A DNA stretch of 53,328 nucleotides from Usnea hakonensis (taxonomy: Eukaryota; Ascomycota; Lecanoromycetes; Lecanorales; Parmeliaceae). Numbering within the stretch: position 1 is the stretch's first letter; each line of letters starts with the position of its first letter. The DNA lies in the NCBI GenBank assembly GCA_013423325.1, contig BLJB01000194.1, forward strand, positions 1 to 53,328, given 5' to 3'. A model generated the notes under the pieces. The model saw only the letters and a program-made list of their open reading frames with translations. It was not told the origin of the DNA and searched no databases. Position numbers and translations under genes: made by a program. Of the stretch, positions 41,865 to 51,875 are shown one piece after another.

Positions 41865-43645
41865 ATGAGTTCACCCTCCGGTGAACCCGCCTCGAGTAAA
41901 CCCAAAGCATCGCCAGCTCCGTCCCCCACGACTTCCATAGCGTCCACGACTGATACTACTACAACTTCAAGACCTGATGCATATGTGTCCGAGAAACCTG
42001 ATGACAGCTCAAAGCTGAGGACTCTTTTGAGCATACTGCGAAAGTAAGTCTGGAACAAAAGGCGAGGTCTGGATATATGGCCCCTCGTTCATCTTTCATG
42101 GCATACTCGAGCCTTTAGAACCCCATCACCCTTTCTCACATTTCATCTTAGATTCATTGGCGTCTCAGATATCGCCTCGGTTAGGTTTTCTTTACCAGCT
42201 CAACTTCTCGAACCTACACCAAATCTTGGTACGACGATTGCTATGTTTCACGGACCTAGCCATGGTTTACTTGTCGCGACGTCCACTGATGCGATTTCTA
42301 GAATACTGGAACTACTTGGATCGGCCAGAGACGTTTGTAGCGTATGCTGCTGCTTCTGTAACGGCTTCAGTAGCATGCTGACACCTTCATTCAGCCTCGG
42401 CGATTCGAATGACGGTCTTGGCCGAATGCTCGAGGTGCTCCGCTTCTGGTTCACCAAAGACTTGGTGTGTCTTTGTTGCTTGACTTGTCTGAATAATACG
42501 AAACTTACGGGACACGTAGAAATACGTCAAAGGGAAGCCGTGCAAGCCATACAATTCCACCTTAGGGGAGTTTTTCCGAGTATGTCACGTCCCTCGCGTC
42601 TCTCGAGCATATAAAGCAGCACCCAATGACCTGGTTGTCAGTGCAATTGGGACGTTGAAGACAATGCCCCGCCACTACTTGGCGAGACGCACAAAGAATC
42701 CGCTACACATCATATCGACACTGAAAATAAGCAAGTCAGAGTATCATATATCACTGAGCAGACTTCGCATCATCCTCCTGTATCCGCCTTTTTTGTAGAC
42801 TGCCCGGTGAAAGGTATCAGCGCTCGCGGGTTTGATCAAATAAGCGCCAAATTCACAGGGACCAGTATACGAGTCTCGCCAGGAGCACATAACCTCGGAA
42901 TATTCATTAATCTTAAAAACCGGGATGACGAGGAATATCAACTGACTCATCCAATCGCACATCTTGGCGGTTTGCTTCGCGGCTCTTTGTCTGTTACAGT
43001 TGCGGACAGCTGCTTCTTGACATGCCGCAAGACCAAAATAAAAGTCATCCTCCATTATCTTGAGGAGAACTGGGTGGGCAAGGCACAAAATAGGGTCAAT
43101 GGTGTGGTATACACTTACGATCCTGATAAAGATAACAAGACGCGTATCAGAGATGTCCCCGAAAAAGATATTCTGGCGCGACTTGACGGCTGTTGGCATG
43201 ACCAAATATTCTACACATTACAAGGCTCGAAAGTAAGGCCACCTTCTTATGATCCCCCTAGCAACAAAAGACTGATTATCTACCCTTACGCTAGGATTCC
43301 TCTGTTTTGTTGGACCTCAGACCGCTTTTCCCTACCGCCAAAATCATTCCCCCTCTCGATCAACAGCTTCCTAATGAATCTCAGCGTTTCTGGGCCGGCG
43401 TCACAAGGGCCATAAAGGGCAAGCAATACGCGGAAGCGACCAAGCTCAAACAAGAAATTGAGGAACGGCAACGTGACAAGGCTACGCAAAGGCAAGAGAA
43501 GAACGAAGACTGGAAGCCAAGATTCTTTACTGACGCGGTTACTGCCAACGGGAAGCCCGATTTGACTGAGGACGGAAAGAAAGCGCTCCAGGGATTGCAA
43601 GCCGAGGACTATGGGTTGAAGGATAATGAAGTCACCGGTGCATAA
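41865..43645 (+). CDS. OSH4: Oxysterol-binding protein homologue (Osh4/Kes1 type), 455 aa, seven exons
   Basis: Osh4/Kes1 exchanges ergosterol for PI4P between ER and Golgi-type membranes. Exons are 41865-42043, 42152-42228, 42302-42341, 42395-42464, 42520-42579, 42642-43232 and 43295-43645; introns range from 53 to 108 bp and all phases agree. After a Ser/Thr/Pro-rich N-terminus (about 1-55) the ligand domain begins FIGVSDIASVRFSLPAQLLE, with a lid-like region ahead of it. The family signature EQTSHHPP is at residues 181-188, followed by ARGFDQISAKFTGTSIRV and GGLLRGSLSVTVAD. The C-terminus has LPNESQRFWAGVTRAI and KLKQEIEERQRDKA. There is no PH domain or ankyrin repeat, which supports a short Osh4/Kes1-type protein over Osh1-3. 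The many short early exons explain why only the last two are obvious. Confidence 0.94.
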
Positions 43646-44002
43646 CAGGTGACGGCTTAGAGGGATATGATTCCCTGGCATAGGGACTCGTGTATGCATC
43701 AACGCGTCTGATGACATTTTGCTGCATTTTTGGCTTGTTGTCACGGGTGCAAGTCCAGCGCGCGTAATGTGGGGTACAATAACATAGAATTTAGATCCAA
43801 GCATATCCTGGATCCGATGGTCTCTGCTGTCAAAGAGCTGAAGAACTCCTTGCATCACAACCAGAATGCGCTGACCCTAAGCATACGTGATACCTGATAT
43901 CGTGCAAGCCTTATTTTGGAATCAAAAGGTCCGGGACGGGGCCGTTAGAAAGCTGGTATATGAGCTGCCCGTAGTATCAGGGAAATTGTCCTTGCTCGTT
44001 CA
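43646..44002. other. Convergent intergenic region between OSH4 and the LACTB2-like gene
   Basis: 357 bp of shared 3' flank. Nothing else is recognised. Confidence 0.45.
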
Positions 44003-45021
44003 TCAGGATATGGCTTTATCAGCTATCTGCCACCTCTCACCCTGACGTTGTGCTATTTTGCCCTCACGCTCCAGCTTCCGCAAGACTTGCACTGCACCGT
44101 TAGCGGCTGGCCCATGCAGATTTTCTGGCACCTCTTTATACACGACTTTGACGAGTTCCATGGTTGTGGCTTCTTTCCCGATGCCCCTTAGAGCCTGCAA
44201 GAGTTCCTCTTCTCGTTGCTTCCTGTGCGCAATATATTCCTCTATCCTAGCTCTTCCATCCTCGATTACTACGCCCTGCACACAAGTCGGGGTTAGCATG
44301 CCGCCTTCTCAACGTCATTGTGGGTGCCAAAAAGCGCCTTTCCCTGCCGGGAGATATACCGTCACTCGGGTTTTGGGTCAAAAAGATTGATGAAACAGTC
44401 CGAAAATACCTACATGGGCCGGATAGACTCGGCCGTGGAATTGCTCCCGCATGCGTGATAGGCTGTCAAGATAGACGGCTAGATCCTCGAACACTGCCGT
44501 CCCATTTCCCAGGACGTTATCGCCGGTGAACATTGCGTTCTCCTCTTCCAGTACAAAAGCCATATGGTCCGAGGTGTGGCCAGGACAGTAGAACGCTCGT
44601 AATCTGGCTCCCTGTGTCTCAAAAAGCTGGCCGTCACTAATCGGCCTTTGTCCAATTACAGGATCATGCTTATGAATTATGACCTTAGGACAGAGGGAGA
44701 GTAGCTCTTTGACCCCGCCAACATGGTCAGGGTGCCAATGTGTGAGAAGAGCTTGAGATATTGTCGTAGATTCTGATGTGAGAACTTTGGAGAGGCACTG
44801 AGACCAAGACGGTTTGCCTTCGCCAGTGTCGAGCAAGAGACGCGAGGGACCACTACCAACAAGGTAGGTGTTCGTTCCTTCGCAAATTCAGCTTCTGTCA
44901 CGATTATGCCCCTTCATATCTAACCCTGCAGAGTGAATTTGCTGGGGTTACCTCCCAGAATCCTGATGATCAAGGGGCTAATCCGTTCAATTTCTGATAT
45001 TTGCGGTAATTGAGTCGCCAT
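44003..45021 (-). CDS. LACTB2-like metallo-beta-lactamase fold hydrolase (probable endoribonuclease), 277 aa, three exons
   Basis: Exons are 44925-45021, 44414-44877 and 44003-44275, with introns of 47 and 138 bp. The N-terminus reads ISEIERISPLIIRILGGNP, then FTLQGTNTYLVGSGPSRLLL. The zinc-binding motif THWHPDH begins near residue 78, and further ligands are expected in PGHTSDH and FTGDNVLG. The C-terminal part (about 190-277) forms the winged-helix-like LACTB2 tail (ELVKVVYKEVPENLHGPAA, then VLRKLEREGKIAQRQG). Human LACTB2 is a mitochondrial single-strand endoribonuclease. The same fold also includes fungal polyketide-releasing thioesterases, but the tail and the absence of neighbouring biosynthetic genes favour the LACTB2 branch. 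YPAHG occurs where many relatives have PGHG. Start: ATG at 45021 directly precedes the conserved block. Confidence 0.9.
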
Positions 45022-45177
45022 TGGCGTTAATTTCGTGATGGATCGAAGGATAGCTGGGAGAATACTTGCTTGAAATGATATGGGAGACTGAGCAAGGTCT
45101 CCTAAAGTACTCGACTTCTCAAGAGGTCGCTTTAGCCTCGGCTCGTGGGCCTTGGCGTTCGTCCCTCTCGGACAGCC

Positions 45178-46966
45178 TCAGCCCCCAAATTTTGCCAAAA
45201 CATCATCCATATTTTGTTGCTTTGAAGCGCGCAAGGTAGGCTTTTTGCAAGACATCCCGATGTTTGACGTAAAGGTCCGATCCAATGGTCGCTTCTTTGG
45301 GAACCCAATAGAGTCAATCAATTTACGTGCACCACGGGTAAATGACCTCAAGCTCCGGTTTCCTCTTACGTCGACCAGCGCATCTGATTGAATAGCTCCT
45401 ACAGACAGGTGTAGTACTGGTGTTGATTCAATGGCCTGCACGTCTTCAGCGGTCAATATCTTTTTGCTGAACTCTCCGCCAACTTTGAAGCTCGTGTGGA
45501 TAATCGAATCCCATCTAGCTCCAGTTGAACCGCCCACTACGAGCCAGTCTCCGAGATCTTTACCCGCTCGATAGTCCCACCCATGGTCTCGTGCCACTTG
45601 TACATCGTTGGGACCGAGATTGCAGTCCTCAACATTAAACAGCGCTAGTACTGGAAACTGATTAAGATGGGCGAAGACGCTAGCAGTGATGTCCCTTTGC
45701 AAACGGAAATTAAGTACTCGAAGGAGCCCAAATGCATCTGATGATGAAGTACTTCTTCCCCAGCCTCTGATGATGCCTTGAAGATTCTAAGTCAGCTTAT
45801 GAGATGGAAACGGATACAGAAAACAAGGCGGACCAGTGCGATCCCTCGACGTGGGTGTCAAAACTCAACTCAGGCCTAGGTTGAAAATAAAGCGCTAAGG
45901 ATTGTAAACGTACTGTCGTCGATACCACCGAGTGGGGTTGTAAGATTCTGCCCGATGGTCAAGACTCCGAGGTTAGTAAGCTGGGAAAGCTGGATAAGAT
46001 CTGTGCGAGACTATGTGGAAGATTGGGCATTAGTAATGACCTTTGGAGAGGATATATTGAGACTTGAACATCGCCCACAAAGTAGACGCTCTATGGCCAC
46101 TGTCAAGATCTGTTTCTGGTCCAAGTTAGGAAATACGGATTCCAGTGACACGTACGCAGGTAAGATTGCTTAAGGACAAAAATGTGATCCAATGGAATGA
46201 TGGCGAGATCAGCGGTTTAATGTAATCGCCGAGTTTCATGTTGGGTCTCGCAATGATATGGTTCTTTCGTTTGAGACCATCGAAGCCTTCATGCCGGTAC
46301 GCAACAGCAAAGGCTTTCCAGACCTTTACACTGACGAGCTGTCTTGTCAATTTCTCGTTAGTATTGACTACGTGCCATTACTAGATCAAAGTTGAGCAAA
46401 GCATACAGAGCAACGAGTCTTTCCCAAAGAAGATGGGCAACCTCCCAAGGCAATCCCTGGAGACTCTCGGCAGTGATGTTGAAGGAATGGGTTACGGCGC
46501 TTCGGATCGCCATATGAATCAGGGACGAACACCCGGGACCTGACGACCTAAAGTGTGCCGCTTCGCCGGAACTGCCTTTGGTTTTCCATACCCAGTCCAA
46601 GGTCATCGGCCCTCCGGTACAAGATACCTCAGAGAAGACTTGGCCGGACTCGTCATGTTTGATGATTCCATAGTTTGTTTCATGGTAATTTTTGGATCCA
46701 GTGAGGGCAACGCTGTTCACGAATCTCTTCTTCATATTTCCGTAATCATAATCCAGCATCCTCAAAGGGCTTGATAGACCAAGGTATCCAAAATCAGCAG
46801 AGTAAACATGCCATCGTATTGTACGTGAAAGACGCGCTTGAGACAGATTTGCAGTGATGGCGCTACAATGTTCTAGGGCACGTTTATAAGCAGCAAGGAG
46901 TGCATAAGAGTGCATAAGAGTGCATAAACTCTCCGGCGTGAGAATGCCAACAGGCAACTTTTCCAA
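45178..46966 (-). CDS. Conserved fungal protein of unknown function, 480 aa, four exons
   Basis: I recognise the overall sequence type from other filamentous ascomycetes but know no assigned function. Exons are 46407-46966, 46156-46342, 45914-46010 and 45178-45776; introns of 64, 145 and 137 bp keep one frame. The N-terminal region (MEKLPVGILTPESLCTL, TIRWHVYSADFGYLGLSS) is conserved in style. The middle has Leu-rich segments such as PLISPSFHWITFLSLSNLT and LTNLGVLTIGQN, and later FPVLALFNVEDCNLG. Their spacing suggests degenerate leucine-rich repeats of the F-box/LRR kind, but no clear F-box is seen. The C-terminus is basic and ends DDVLAKFGG. A 10-bp unit repeated three times lies inside exon 1 (46898-46927). 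No signal peptide or membrane segment is evident. Confidence 0.8.
46898..46927 (+). repeat. Three perfect copies of a 10-bp unit within a coding exon
   Basis: GAGTGCATAA is repeated three times without error. Because 10 is not a multiple of three, the three copies are read in three different frames on the minus strand and together encode part of TLMHSYALL. Gain or loss of one copy would shift the frame. Confidence 0.8.
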
Positions 46967-47232
46967 TGTTATTGATGGCTGTGACTGAAAATGCTTGCCA
47001 AACAGACGCGCAAACCGTCCACTTTAATATACTTTTAGTACCTGATACCGTGTTCCGTAAATATATAGTACTGTACGCAGAGCCAGATCGTCCCCGTAAT
47101 TTATACTCCCTGCCAGTCCCAGCAGCCGCAAAGAAACGTCATGATCCCTCTTCCCAATAACATCCGTGCACATAATTTTTCTCCCATGTCCATTAGGATG
47201 GACCACACAACACTTGGCCTTGAGCTATTATT
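46967..47232. promoter_or_regulatory. Bidirectional promoter between the unknown-function gene (-) and the J-protein gene (+)
   Basis: 266 bp separate divergent start codons. No specific element was identified. Inferred from layout only. Confidence 0.4.
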
Positions 47233-48210
47233 ATGTTGAAGAAGTCAAGCACACTGTTCCCGATTTACAGCAATTCCCACTGTCTTTTCTGCCATCCATC
47301 AACTGCTATCCAAACGTCAACATCATCTCCTAAGTCGCAACGGTCACGATACCTTCGTTTGCGGAGACCGCCGTTCCGTTGCTTTGCCACCGTTCGCTCG
47401 GACAATTCCCCTACAAGCTCACCCCAAAACCCACCTTGGCCTGAGCTATCTTCGCCCAATGCCGTGCCTACGCCGTATCAGATTCTAAGACTCAAGAAAG
47501 ATTCGCCTTACTCAAAGCGCAGATTCTACGAACTCGTCAAAATTTATCATCCGGATAGGAATGGCCACGATGTCGGATCCTCCGATACGAGTGTTCTGCC
47601 TGGGTCAATCAAGATGGAGCGCTACCGTCTGATAGTGACTGCTCACGAAATCCTCTCAGATCCCGTTAAACGATGCGCATACGACAAGTCTGGGGCTGGT
47701 TGGAACGGCCGGCCGGAACATGGAGCCCCAAAGTACAGCTGGGGCTATAATAGGGAAACAAAATGGTCCGGCTTTGACACAAACGATTCACCGTTCAGGA
47801 ATGCAACCTGGGAGGATTGGGAAAAGTGGTATCAAAGAGACAAGGCGAAGCAAGACACTCTCCACTTCTCTAATGGGGGATTTATAATGCTTGTACTTGC
47901 CGCCGTGTTTCTCGGCGGCTTCGGGCAGTCTACCCGAGTTGGAGAGTACTCGAATGCCTTCCAGAGACAGGCCGAAAAGGTCCACGATGATGCCAGCAAG
48001 GCAATTCGACGGCGAAGAACAGAGTCTCAAGGATTCGGAAATAGAGATGAGAGGTTACAACATTTTCTGAAGACGAGGGATCCACACAGCTACGGGGTCG
48101 CAGATCCTACAGATAAAAGCTATCAGAAGCTTCTGCGAGAGCCTGAAATATGTATGAATGAAGACATACAGTACAGAGATCATGATCACGGTCAGATCCC
48201 AGATTCGTGA
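47233..48210 (+). CDS. Mitochondrial J-domain protein (Jid1-like), 325 aa, single exon
   Basis: J-proteins stimulate Hsp70 ATPases. The first ~55 residues are rich in Arg, Ser and Lys and nearly free of acidic residues, like a mitochondrial presequence. The J domain spans about 78-155 (PYQILRLKKDSPYSKRRFYELVKIYHPD) with the catalytic HPD at 106-108, then AHEILSDPVKRCAYD. A region rich in Trp and Gly follows (AGWNGRPEHGAPKYSWGY). One hydrophobic segment at about 216-232 (GGFIMLVLAAVFLGGFG) would anchor it, and the C-terminus is hydrophilic. This arrangement matches fungal J-domain-containing protein 1 (yeast Jid1, a mitochondrial membrane protein). It is the only gene here with no intron. Start: ATG at 47233 opens the presequence. 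Confidence 0.87.
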   Translation: MLKKSSTLFPIYSNSHCLFCHPSTAIQTSTSSPKSQRSRYLRLRRPPFRCFATVRSDNSPTSSPQNPPWPELSSPNAVPTPYQILRLKKDSPYSKRRFYELVKIYHPDRNGHDVGSSDTSVLPGSIKMERYRLIVTAHEILSDPVKRCAYDKSGAGWNGRPEHGAPKYSWGYNRETKWSGFDTNDSPFRNATWEDWEKWYQRDKAKQDTLHFSNGGFIMLVLAAVFLGGFGQSTRVGEYSNAFQRQAEKVHDDASKAIRRRRTESQGFGNRDERLQHFLKTRDPHSYGVADPTDKSYQKLLREPEICMNEDIQYRDHDHGQIPDS

Positions 48211-48602
48211 GGCTTAAGAACCGAGGGGGACATGATTGTTAATGGATTCTACAATGCCAGTATTTCGCGCAAAGGGTGGAATACAATAGCATAAGTAGAG
48301 AAATTATCTCAATATACGCCGATCCTGCCGAAATCGTTGTCTAATCAACCAGGATTTTTGAACACCCTGATCATTTCTCGAAAACAGCAGGTTGGATTTA
48401 TTATGGTTGTAACAGCGCCCGCACAGTCGACTATGCGGGCATATGAGAATCAGATAAACCGCCCAAATCGACATACTTTGGCACGCTCAACTTGGAATCT
48501 AACGCTAATACTTCGTTCAGACTGCTACTGGGCTAAGCGACATGCTTTTGTAAAAACGCACGCTTCCCGGGAGAATCCTCTGCATTTGATCATCACCTTA
48601 CC
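48211..48602. other. Convergent intergenic region between the J-protein gene and SLM1
   Basis: 392 bp of shared 3' flank. The frame at 48337-48627 has no recognisable family. Confidence 0.45.
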
Positions 48603-51226
48603 TTATGTTGACTTCATTGTGGTATAGGCCTTGGGGTATTCCCCAGGCACATGCAATTCGCTAATTGTAGCTACGCGGCTTCCTAGCGATGGTCTACTTG
48701 CCAAGTCTTTGATTGGTGATGCTGGATCAGGGACATCTGAGGATGGTTTACCTGTAATAGGCGAAGTGCTTTTGTTGGTCATGTCATCCGTGCCGCTGAG
48801 GGTTGACGGGAAAGCTGCGAAAATAGCTCCCCGGACAGGTGGTTCTCCAGACTCCTGAGGTGATGGAGCGGGAACTTGATTGTTGGCAGGAACATTCTCC
48901 AGGCCTGACTGAGCAGCGGGTCCTTTCTGTTTTAGATCGTGTCCGTAACGTTCATTACCAGTGACACCAATGGCTCCACTTCCGGCTCCGGCCAGCCAAT
49001 CACCGTGAGTGTTATATTGTTGATCCACATTAAAGGACATGCTCTGGACTTGAGGTGAAGAACTACGTTCCTTGGCACCTGTTACCGCCGCAGAGTTCAG
49101 TGGTAGGCCTTCGGGGCCTTGCTTCGACGCCATTGGAGATCCTGGAGAGTGAGATTTTGTGGCTAGTGAAGCTGCAGATACACCGTCTGACCCTCCTGTG
49201 AAATTTGTCTCATCGTCACGAGCCTGAACCTGCTTCTCGGAACTACTAAAAGGAACTCCAGATCCTGGAAGTGCACCGGCAGCAGCAATCAATTCTCGAT
49301 CTCCTGCGGAACTCGACGGACTAGAAGGGGAAACGGGCACTTGTGAGTCTCGATTGGTCTTCAAAGCACTCGGAAAACGCCCACCTGGATTAGGGCGCTG
49401 CGGGAGCTTTTCCACATGGGGTACTATTTCGGCTTGAGAAGCGGTGGCAGAATATGGGACTGCGTCTGCTTCATCCTCATCGATACCGCCATCACTGCTG
49501 ATAGACCCTGCTTTATGGCTGCCCGCGCTTACGCTCCGAGCATGAGACCGTCGGATAAATTCCTTGCGTTCCGCGCCAGTTTTCTCAGTTAGATCTTTGA
49601 TATCGGAAAACCAGGCGAGCATAGTATCGTACGACTCAGCTCTGAAAACCCATGCGTGTCCTCGATGCATACCGCCACTTTGTCGTCCTTTGAGCATGAA
49701 CTTGTGGGAGGTGGATTCCGCGTTCGAATGTGAGCCAAGTTTCTGGTCTGCGAGTGGCAAAGACATGACTGGCGCTTGGCTAGATATCCGATCTGGCGAT
49801 TTGAACTCATGGAGATGCGTAGTAGATAGCACATACCTATGCTAGGTTAATGAAAGCAATTCATACGGAAGCTCAAGCAGATACTTACCATCCAGGTGTA
49901 TAGCTTTTCAGGTATTTGCTTTTACGCTCAAGCATCCCTGCTTTAACCTCTGAAGCAGCCGCATCGTCTTGACCTGGATATGTGATGTTCTCAACCCTGC
50001 GTACTGGGAGTCTGGGGTCCACAAAATGCTCGTTGTTATCAACAAAAGCGTTCCACTCAAAGTCTTTTGGGATAGCCAGAGGACCGCTTCGAAGTCTCTC
50101 GACAGCCTCATAGGCCTCATCTGCTTCTCTTTTGATTATTCCAGCATATGCACTGTAAGCCTTTTGGATCTCTCCCATGACGATCGACTCGAGCTCCCGG
50201 CCGGAGCTTTCCAGGTTCAAGAAAGCCTGATCAGTGAGCACAAGTCTGCGCGAAAGCCATGCATTATAAACATACCCTATGCAAATAATTCTCTTCTTCA
50301 ATCTGTCTTCCTACTGATCGATCAACTCCGAGTCTGATCAGATAAGGGTCATTCTTCGCATCCGTGTACGCCGCACCCAAAGCGTCATGCAAGTCCCGCA
50401 CTGCTCTCCTGGTACCTTCAACTTCCTTGTCTACGCTGTTCTTGAAGTCTCCAGAGAGCCCTTTAATCTCCTTGATCTTCTGGCCCAGATCACTCCGAAG
50501 GCCTGTGAGCTGCACAATTACGTCTTCCTCGATGGACTTGGCCTTATTGCCCTCTGTTATCGATTGCTTATGGAAATCTCTCAAAACATACATAGCGTCG
50601 CTGATTCCTCCTTCAGATACAAATTGGGGAGGAGTGGGGATGTTAGTAATGACATTAGAACTTGAATGAAGGGATTTGGAGCGGGCCTCATAGGATTTTT
50701 GGATGTCCCGAAAATAGGTGATCAGATCTTTAAGCACCTTCCGCCAAACTGACAGTCAGACACATCAGCTCATGTCCTGTCTGTAATTATTACGTTCAAC
50801 CTGCACAATGAACCTACCTTGAAATCTGTTCGCTAAGATCTCTGTCGGGCTACCAGTCGTTGGTACAGGCGTGAAGAAAGCGCTACTCATCTCAGTTCCG
50901 CGGCCACCCACATCGTCTGCGAATTCCAAGCTTTTGACGCTCCCTGGACGACTTTCCTTTCTGCTTCCGCTTCGCTTCATGCTAGTCTTTCTACTGAGCG
51001 ACTGTCGTTTTTTGAGGGTACCACCACGCGAAGGCGTTAAAGTATGTGACTCGGACATAGTGGAAGTATGGAGGTGAGTACCGCTTTCCTCAACTGTCGA
51101 GGATGCTGGGTGATCGGCGACAGAATTTTCGCCGAGGTGCACGGACTGGCTTTGCAAGTTTGAGTGTGAGAGGGCATTAAATCCACCTTGGGCAGCGTCT
51201 GCTGTTCCGATCTGCTGCTGAGCCAT
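48603..51226 (-). CDS. SLM1: Slm1-type BAR/PH-domain TORC2 effector, 817 aa, four exons
   Basis: Slm proteins bind PI(4,5)P2 at eisosome-associated plasma membrane and relay membrane stress to TORC2 and Ypk1. Exons are 50818-51226, 50276-50748, 49889-50226 and 48603-49836, with introns of 69, 49 and 52 bp. The N-terminus (about 1-135) is Ser-rich with a basic KKRQSLSRKTSMKR patch. The BAR-like coiled region (about 137-385) includes VLKDLITYFRDIQKSYEARSK, EEENYLHRAFLNLESSGREL and EIQKAYSAYAGIIKREADEA. The PH domain (about 390-495) has GMLERKSKYLKSYTPGWYVL, STTHLHEFKSPD and WVFRAESYDTMLAWFSDI. A long disordered Ser/Pro tail follows. Intron 2 uses the acceptor at 50227-50228, skipping an earlier CAG that would break the frame. 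The gene's 5' flank abuts the piggyBac remnant. Confidence 0.93.
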
Positions 51227-51875
51227 GTCTCTGTTGATGATCCGCGGTCAGCCTCTGCCACCTCATGAGATTTCCAAGACGCCGCCAATTTTTTGGAGGG
51301 AGATCTCAGTAGTGCTCGGCAAGAATGCCATGCAATTCAGATTGGGGACTTAATGAAGGACAATCTAATCCGAAACGTACATACCAAACGCGGAGATGAC
51401 TGGGAATGGTTTCAGTATTGAGAAAATAGAGCTGTGGGGCAATATCCTATGTTTACGGTGCGGTGTTGTTCTCTAAGTAGCTGGACTTTAGTGCTAGTGT
51501 ACGGTTTCATTAATGGCAGACGAGGCTTGGGGTAGCAGCTTGGGATATTTGTAGGAGGCGCTTCGTGGAATGAGCTCAATGGGCAACAGGACTCTTAGGG
51601 GTATATATGCCGTGAGGATGTTGCTGTGAAGAGTAAGATTAGGAGAGACACCGTAAAGGATAAGTGCAGCCATACAGTAATAAATTAAATTTACCGTGAA
51701 GTACCGAGTACCACATTAGGTATAACCTAATCACAGGGCTCCGGCGAACATCATCATTATGGTTTTATCCGATAACCGCCGAGGCCTTGGCAACAAATTT
51801 AAGCGAGTTTCTTCCCCCACAAAAAAACACTCTCTATGCAAAATCATTTAATTAATCAACCAATTGGAGTCCAAT
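51227..51875. other. SLM1 upstream region and 5' flank of the piggyBac remnant
   Basis: 649 bp holding the SLM1 promoter on the left and the 5' non-coding part of the transposon on the right. Several TTAA sites occur (for example near 51687 and within 51849-51856), as required for piggyBac insertion, but I could not identify the transposon's terminal inverted repeat. The element boundary is therefore unknown, somewhere between about 51680 and 51876. Confidence 0.45.

Noticed and set aside
44003..45021. Polyketide-releasing metallo-beta-lactamase thioesterase of a secondary-metabolite cluster
   Set aside because: The C-terminal winged-helix-like tail matches LACTB2, and none of the neighbours is a polyketide synthase or tailoring enzyme.
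51864..51875. Earlier start of the transposase at 51864
   Set aside because: That codon is TTG; the first ATG in the frame is 51876 and fits a normal start.
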